Assembly (NCBI GenBank): GCA_030015575.1
Contig: CM057338.1
Coordinates: forward strand, 632,764,189 to 632,828,188
Direction of reading: 5' to 3'
Source: Agapanthus africanus
Taxonomy: Eukaryota; Streptophyta; Magnoliopsida; Asparagales; Amaryllidaceae
Length of the DNA: 64,000 nucleotides
The notes beneath the pieces are model-generated. The model was not told the DNA's origin and searched no databases. It worked only from the letters and a program-made list of their open reading frames with translations. The position numbers and the translations under genes are program-made. This document shows positions 59,126 through 64,000 of this stretch, in pieces. The stretch's first letter is position 1. Each line of letters starts with the position of its first letter.

Positions 59126-59345
59126 CGTGTCGATGCTGGACACGGGTTTCATGATGTTTCGAGTGTCGGTGTTGGGCACTCAGGTTCCATGATTTTGATG
59201 TGTCGTTGATGGACACACGTTGGTTGGTATCCTCATACATATATGCATATTCCTTCATGATGTTGCGAGTGTCGATGTTGAACACTCAGGTTCCTTGATG
59301 TTGATTGTGTCATTGATGGACACGTGGATGATATCCACCTACATA
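59126..59345 (+). repeat. Cluster of GTGTC..GACAC hairpins in the complete gypsy B LTR
   Basis: Hairpins lie at about 59126 (CGTGTC with GGACACG), 59161 (GAGTGTC with GGCACTC), 59202 (TGTGTC with GGACACA), 59265 (GAGTGTC with GAACACTC) and 59306 (GTGTC with GGACAC). The spacer is nearly always of the form RTTGAT or GATGTT. The single form GTGTCGATGCTTGACAC is in family C at 52161. Confidence 0.58.
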
Positions 59346-60205
59346 TAGGCATATGATTCAGATGTTTATTTGTATATGTCATTGCCATTGATTATATTGT
59401 TGACATATATGTATACATGGTCACCCTAGATATCATAGTATTACCTTCCTGATATAGTGACCTAGAAAATTGTTGTTTTATTCGATTTCTACCTGCTGAT
59501 GTTTTCTACTCACGAGTTGGCAACTCACCCCCGTTGTGCCACAGTTCTTGCAGGTTGACCGCTTGGGATCAGTAGCGGTATCGCTGGCACGCAGCTTGCA
59601 TTCGGGTGTTTTGCTATGGTAGGTGGGACACATTAGATCATGCCCACTCTTGTATTTATTATTTCTTATTGTATCTAGATAAACTCCATCAATAAGAAAC
59701 TAGACTTTGTATATTTAGTGGACTTAGACGGACTTGTGGTTGCGAGACTTAGAGCGATGGTATATGTTCGCTATGTATGGATTTAAAGTCTTCCGTATTC
59801 ATATTATTCCTTCTGGGTTGATCTTCGTCGTTGGGCGTCGCATACATTGCTTGCGTGGTTGTGATTCCGCCATTTGGCGAAAAGCTAGCTCCCACTTGGG
59901 GATGCCTTTTATATTGTTATGTATATGTGGTTTCAGTTCAAAATATACAAGGGAGGTGCTGCCTAAATTTTAGAGACAAAAAATGTTCTCAACTTTAGTA
60001 CATTCTACTTGCGTTTTCTTCTATCATTAGTTATGCATTTATAGATAAACTTTATTTCATTATACCTTTATTTCAAAACTGCACCCCCACTATTTTCCGT
60101 AAAAAGGGTTTAGATTTTCTGGGCTTCAGCTTGCTTGAATTACGTTCGCCTCTGGACGTTGCGTGATTTAAGTGCCGGTCACGTACAAAATTTTGGGTCA
60201 TGACA

Positions 60206-61553
60206 AAGTTGGTATCAGAGCGTTAGGTTTAACCTTGGTTTGAGTCTGGGTTTGACTATGCGGAGTCTAGGGCGTATATATATATTTCGGAACCTAGGCT
60301 TGACTTTACGGAACTTAGACTTGACGGGGGGTGTTAGACCCGAACTTTCGTTACATAGGTTGACCTTGATTGATGGAGTAGGTAGCTGGAGTAGAGTGGC
60401 GTACCGTACGTATGTTCCGCGACATACTTACGATACGATACTCCACTTAAGAAACCATAGGATGTACTTATCTTGAGATCTCTGATACTATTCGTTCCTA
60501 TGATCATATATCCATTTGGGATCTGTTGATCTCTTTCGTTCATTTGATCTATCTTCTTCGATACTTGCTTGAGGTCTGACCATGATGTTTACTGGTCATA
60601 TAGAAACGTGTATGTATATTGTTGTGTTGTGACCTCTTGTTGAGGAGAGTGTTCGGTTTTGCACCGGATAATCGGGCCATTGATAGAGGCTGCCAGATTG
60701 GGAGGACTGTTGATGTACAGCCTACCTCGGAGATTGTGATGTTGTCTACCGTGCAGATAGATGACACAGCTGTTGCTAAGATTGATGGGATGTCGTTTCC
60801 AGAGTTTATGAGCTGGAACCGCTGGAGCTGTCAGGCAGAGATGTGACAGGAGATAGCTAGTCTATCTCGAGTTGAGCGACTGATATGATTCGCCAGATTT
60901 GATGTGCCGACGCAGGCTCAGTTGAGTTGAAGAATTCCAATTGTAGGATCTTACTTGGATCTAGAGTAAATCGAGCAAGAAAGGACGTTCTTCGTCTGAT
61001 ACTCCAATGTGAGATCGGTAAGTTGACCAGTTTCAGATAGAAGGATCTCACCAGATGCGTTGTGATTTGATCGAGAACGGATGAATAAAGTGTATTCCTC
61101 CGATGATTTGGACGAGTTTCCGAGGACGTGTTCGGCTATATATCTTCTACAGAGTGATGGAGATACTGAGTTCGTAATTTCGAGTCCTAGTGAGAGACTC
61201 CGTATTGACCGTAGTCGAAGACGAATTGCAATATGCAAACAACAAGAGATGACGTCGAAGTGGACAATAATAAAGACAACTGGAATAAGAGATTCGTGCG
61301 AGATGTTAACGAGCGGTTGTTACTCTCCGTTGATGCCAGAGGATTGATATGTGTACAGAGGCGTTAGATACAGCCAAATTTCAGATGAAGCCGTGCCGAG
61401 GACACAGCTGTCCGGTTATGAGAAAAGAGTTAAGCCAGAGTGCCAACCTCCGTATAGTTCGGCATAGGTGAGATCAGAAGAAACCATGAGCAGGTTCTTT
61501 CTAGGACACCGCAGCGATGAGGATTTGCACCAGGATCAGAAGAAACCATGAGC
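60206..61553 (+). mobile_element. Gypsy B interior, copy 2 (partial)
   Basis: It starts with the primer-binding site TGGTATCAGAGCG at about 60210 and repeats the leader and gag-like stretch of interior copy 1 without the copia insertions, which gives the uninterrupted sites for both. Near its right end a 23-base piece starting GATCAGAAGAAACC occurs twice (about 61472 and 61534), after which the sequence switches to a copia leader. No gene is recognised. Confidence 0.75.
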
Positions 61554-62236
61554 AGGATTTTCTAAGATATCTGTGAAAATTTCATTGCATAAAGACACTG
61601 TTCCGCCGGGAGTGACCCCTTGGACAGAAGTTTGCGTCAAGGTAATAACTTCACTATAGTCGATTACTTTTGCTTTGCATCGTGGTATTCAGTTGGAATA
61701 TCCTGCACCTCATTCTACGGGGAAAGAGCTGAGATCCCTTCACCGGGAGTGACCTCTTTAGCAAAGGTTTTCGCCACTATATTTTTATAAAAAGCTATCC
61801 GGTTCCTTCAACGATATCAAGTTCATTACGTTAAAGGTTTTTCGCCAAAAACCATCCGTAGCCCTCTGTCATTTCCTACAAGTGGTATATAGTATTCGTG
61901 CTGCGTTTGTTGACTCCGTCAAGGCGTAGTGTACGGTAGCTAAGTGGTGATTGTTTGTAGCATGGATATGCGATTGGTTAGGACAGTCGTGCGGCCTTGT
62001 TGACTCCGTCAAGGGTACGTACGGGTGGGTTTAATGCAATCAAGATAATGACGGGTTGAACTTGACTAGGACTCTTTGATTTGTTGACTCCGTCAAGGTC
62101 ACTTGGGTCCTAAGGGTAAAAACTCACATCGGGGGTTTCTAAAGAAACTGAAACTTGCCAGATATGCGCATACCTTCTGGAGTGTGATAACGTGAGTGGA
62201 TTCAATCACGTTATCATGCGATGATAGTTGGATCCC
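61554..62236 (+). mobile_element. Leader fragment of a third Ty1/copia element
   Basis: It matches the leaders at 12880-13560 and 17750-18260 in order: the CACCGGGAGTGACCTC block at 61740, GTAGCCCTC at 61858, three hairpins at 61897-62110, then GAAACTTGCCAGAT. It has no LTR or primer-binding site on the left and is cut on the right by the gypsy E LTR inside GTTGGATCCC. The rest may continue outside the window, after gypsy E. Confidence 0.8.
61897..62110 (+). promoter_or_regulatory. Three-hairpin module in the copia leader (third copy)
   Basis: The heads read TTGAC-TCC-GTCAAGG at about 61897-61932, 61988-62023 and 62068-62110. The lower stems include CTGCG with CGTAG, CGTGCG with CGTACG and GGACTC with GGGTCC, that is, G-T pairs where the other copies have G-C or A-T. 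Confidence 0.6.
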
Positions 62237-62803
62237 TGTAACACTTTGAAATTTCCGTTAGAATGTTTTTCGTGATAATTAGTAATTGTGCGTGTTATTT
62301 TATATGTGCATGGGATTATTAGTTATAATTTAGTCGCGTTTACCCTAATTGGGAAATTTCTTGTGTTAGTGCACACATGCACACTTAGCATAATTTTCCT
62401 TGACTTAGGTTAAAGTGTTAGGCATTCTTTCCTTGCATGTTTCTTTGTTAATTCCCCACCCTTTAATCAAAACAAAACCCTTTTTAGAATTCTAAAATCC
62501 AAATAAACAAATGAAGCATGGTGGTTAGGTAAGAACTTGACTTTTGACCCCTTTTTCTTTCTCTCTTCTCTCTCTTCTCCTCATTTCTGAATCCAGCAGA
62601 AATTCAGCAGCAAAACCCTAGCTTTTCTTCACCTTTCCCTCTCCTTTTCACTTCTCTTTGATCTCTACACAAATCCTACACAAAAACCACTCTTTTCCTT
62701 CACAAAACCTTAGGAAAAAATGAGTTTTTGAGGTGTTTGGAGGCAAATCTGCATACTTGAAGGAGGAGCTGGAATTTTTGGTGTTTCATAGGGTCTTTTG
62801 AAG

Positions 62804-63544
62804 GTATAAATCTCACTCCTAGCACCCTATCTCCATAACTTGCATGTTTAGTTTCAAAATGTCACCTTTTTGTGCAACTTTAGTGCTATTGAAGGGATTT
62901 AGTGATGATATGTTAAAATTTATGTTGTTGTGGCTTGATTAGCTTGTTAATGAGTTATTAGTGTGGGTTTAGACCTGGGTTTGTTTCAGGTTCCACAAAA
63001 ATACCCTAAAGTTTCATTTTTGTGCAAAAGTGTGGATTTTAACTAGAAATAAGGCTCTGTAGGATCTGCTACTACCTGAGATATTTCAGAGTGAAACTAG
63101 ATTTTTCTGTAGCATGTATGGGGGGTATAGAGTGCACACACCAAACATGGGGGCCCAATTCCTAAGTGAGGCCGCCGGAATAATCGTTCTGGCCGCAATT
63201 TGCGGCCAGATGGGTAAGATGGGAGTTGGGGTTTGGTCCACTGGAATCTGCTGCTATGTGGGTTATTTTGGTATATATATATTTGTAATATCTGTTCTGT
63301 ATCAAAATCTGGAGTAGAATACCCTATTTCCCGTATTTTTAATCTTTCGCGACACGCGTGATACGTGTGTGTGGGTTTAGGGTTTCTGCGTATCGCGACG
63401 CGTCGGAGTGGCTTCAGGCGCGTAATCGCACATTTTAGCGTATCGCGCACACGCGCGCTTGGTTCATGACACGAGTTACTAGTTCGGCTTTAATGTCGTG
63501 TTTGTACGGTTTGAGCTTATGTGTGATATATTGTGAAATTCTAG
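62804..63544 (+). other. Putative first intron of the gypsy E LTR leader
   Basis: GAAG is followed by GTATAAATCTC, and the segment ends GAAATTCTAG before GATTCGCAGG, 741 bases. It includes a perfect inverted repeat at 63190-63210 with arms CTGGCCGCA and TGCGGCCAG. Confidence 0.48.
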
Positions 63545-63788
63545 GATTCGCAGGCGAGTGCGACGGGCGCCGCGAAGGAGGGGAACAAGTCGTCGGCTAT
63601 ACCTAGCGAGAGACTACGGTGAGTAGATTTAACATCTACGGGGATATCACCCGGATGGCGTTCGACGTCAGGGCTGATAGGATCTTATAGCTACATTTCC
63701 ATACATTGACTGTTCATGGCTACTATTTAGTGCATACCACATTCCCTGATGTATGTATATAAACTAGAATTGATAGAACACCGCACCC

Positions 63789-63860
63789 TTACTAACGGTT
63801 CATGTTGCACGAGCACTATCCTGCATGTTATACACATACCGTTAGTAATTGTCATGACAC
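63789..63860 (+). promoter_or_regulatory. Conserved LTR stem-loop (gypsy E)
   Basis: The arms TTACTAACGGT (63789-63799) and ACCGTTAGTAA (63838-63848) pair perfectly over 11 bases. The loop contains CACGAGCAC as in family C, and the tail is TTGTCATGACAC. Confidence 0.62.
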
Positions 63861-63880
63861 TCACACTGTAGAATTTCCAT

Positions 63881-64000
63881 GATCATTATGTTGTAGCTCA
63901 TCTTTATGTGACTTGACATGATAGTCATACTTGATGCATATATCACATCGGATCATTATGTTGTAGCTCATCTTTATGTGACTTGACATGATATTCATAC
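63881..64000 (+). repeat. 70-base tandem duplication at the window edge
   Basis: GATCATTATGTTGTAGCTC starts at 63881 and again at 63951, and the second copy runs out at the edge with one difference seen. Confidence 0.9.

Larger units (their letters stand above)
56054..60205 (+). mobile_element. Ty3/gypsy family B LTR, complete, between two interiors
   Basis: It starts TGTAACATTTCAG after a polypurine tract and ends GGGTCATGACA before a primer-binding site, 4152 bases. It therefore acts as 3' LTR of the interior to its left and 5' LTR of the partial interior to its right. It carries all shared modules: the donor CAGGTGAGTAGAT at 57587-57599, the stem-loop at 58471-58552, CCACCATG/CATGGTGG arms at 58836-58920, a duplicated 25-base hairpin at 59058-59109, the GTGTC hairpin cluster at 59126-59345 and the ACTCACCCCCGTTGTGCC block near 59523. 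Confidence 0.9.
62237..64000 (+). mobile_element. Ty3/gypsy family E LTR, 5' part, leaving the window
   Basis: It starts TGTAACACTTTG inside the third copia leader and runs to the window edge. It has the pyrimidine-rich first exon stretch (about 62540-62660), a GT..AG segment, the donor GTGAGTAGAT at 63619 with its hairpin, GGATGGCG at 63653 and the stem-loop at 63789-63860. Its target duplication cannot be checked here. It could be the 5' LTR of a complete element or a solo LTR. Confidence 0.82.

Overview
The window reads as intergenic DNA of a flowering plant. It is AT-rich and made almost wholly of LTR retrotransposons nested inside one another. I see no host protein gene, no rRNA and no tRNA gene. 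The tRNA-like strings TGGTATCAGAGC are primer-binding sites. Two superfamilies dominate: Ty1/copia of the Angela/BARE type (LTR start TGTTAG..ATATGCCCTAGAGGCC, LTRs near 2.2 kb) and Ty3/gypsy elements with very long LTRs (about 3-5 kb, start TGTAAC, end GTGACA). I call the gypsy LTR families A to E for convenience; these are my labels.

Layout. 1-366 and 3992-4051 are an unassigned promoter-like sequence split by a solo LTR of gypsy A (367-3986, target duplication AGGAC). A 5'-truncated gypsy B LTR (4052-6060) leads into a gypsy B internal region, which is interrupted in turn by a reversed Angela solo LTR (6260-8369), an Angela element (8931-29822) that holds a second, very young Angela element (14359-24779), and a complete gypsy C element (31918-53575). 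Gypsy C carries a reversed gypsy D solo LTR (34228-37329) and a gypsy A solo LTR (38711-43366) in its 5' LTR, and an Angela solo LTR (49190-51387) in its 3' LTR. A Tat/Athila-like solo LTR (about 53625-55404) follows. The gypsy B interior then ends in a polypurine tract and runs into a full gypsy B LTR (56054-60205), which is followed by a second primer-binding site and a second partial gypsy B interior (60206-61553). After that come a fragment of a third copia leader (61554-62236) and the 5' part of a gypsy E LTR that leaves the window.

Most insertions have target duplications of 5 bases, and several have an uninterrupted counterpart elsewhere in the window, so boundaries are good to the base and the order of insertion can be read: gypsy B first, then gypsy C and the Angela elements inside it, then the solo LTRs inside gypsy C and the inner Angela element inside the outer one.

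The most interesting signal is not coding. The five gypsy LTR families share a programme of RNA-like hairpins whose arms differ in sequence but keep their pairing, plus intron-like segments with conserved splice signals. In one gypsy A copy a 998-base GT..AG segment is absent exactly at its putative splice junction. The untranslated leaders of three copia elements share a separate module of three hairpins with covarying stems. I know of no description of either, but could not search.
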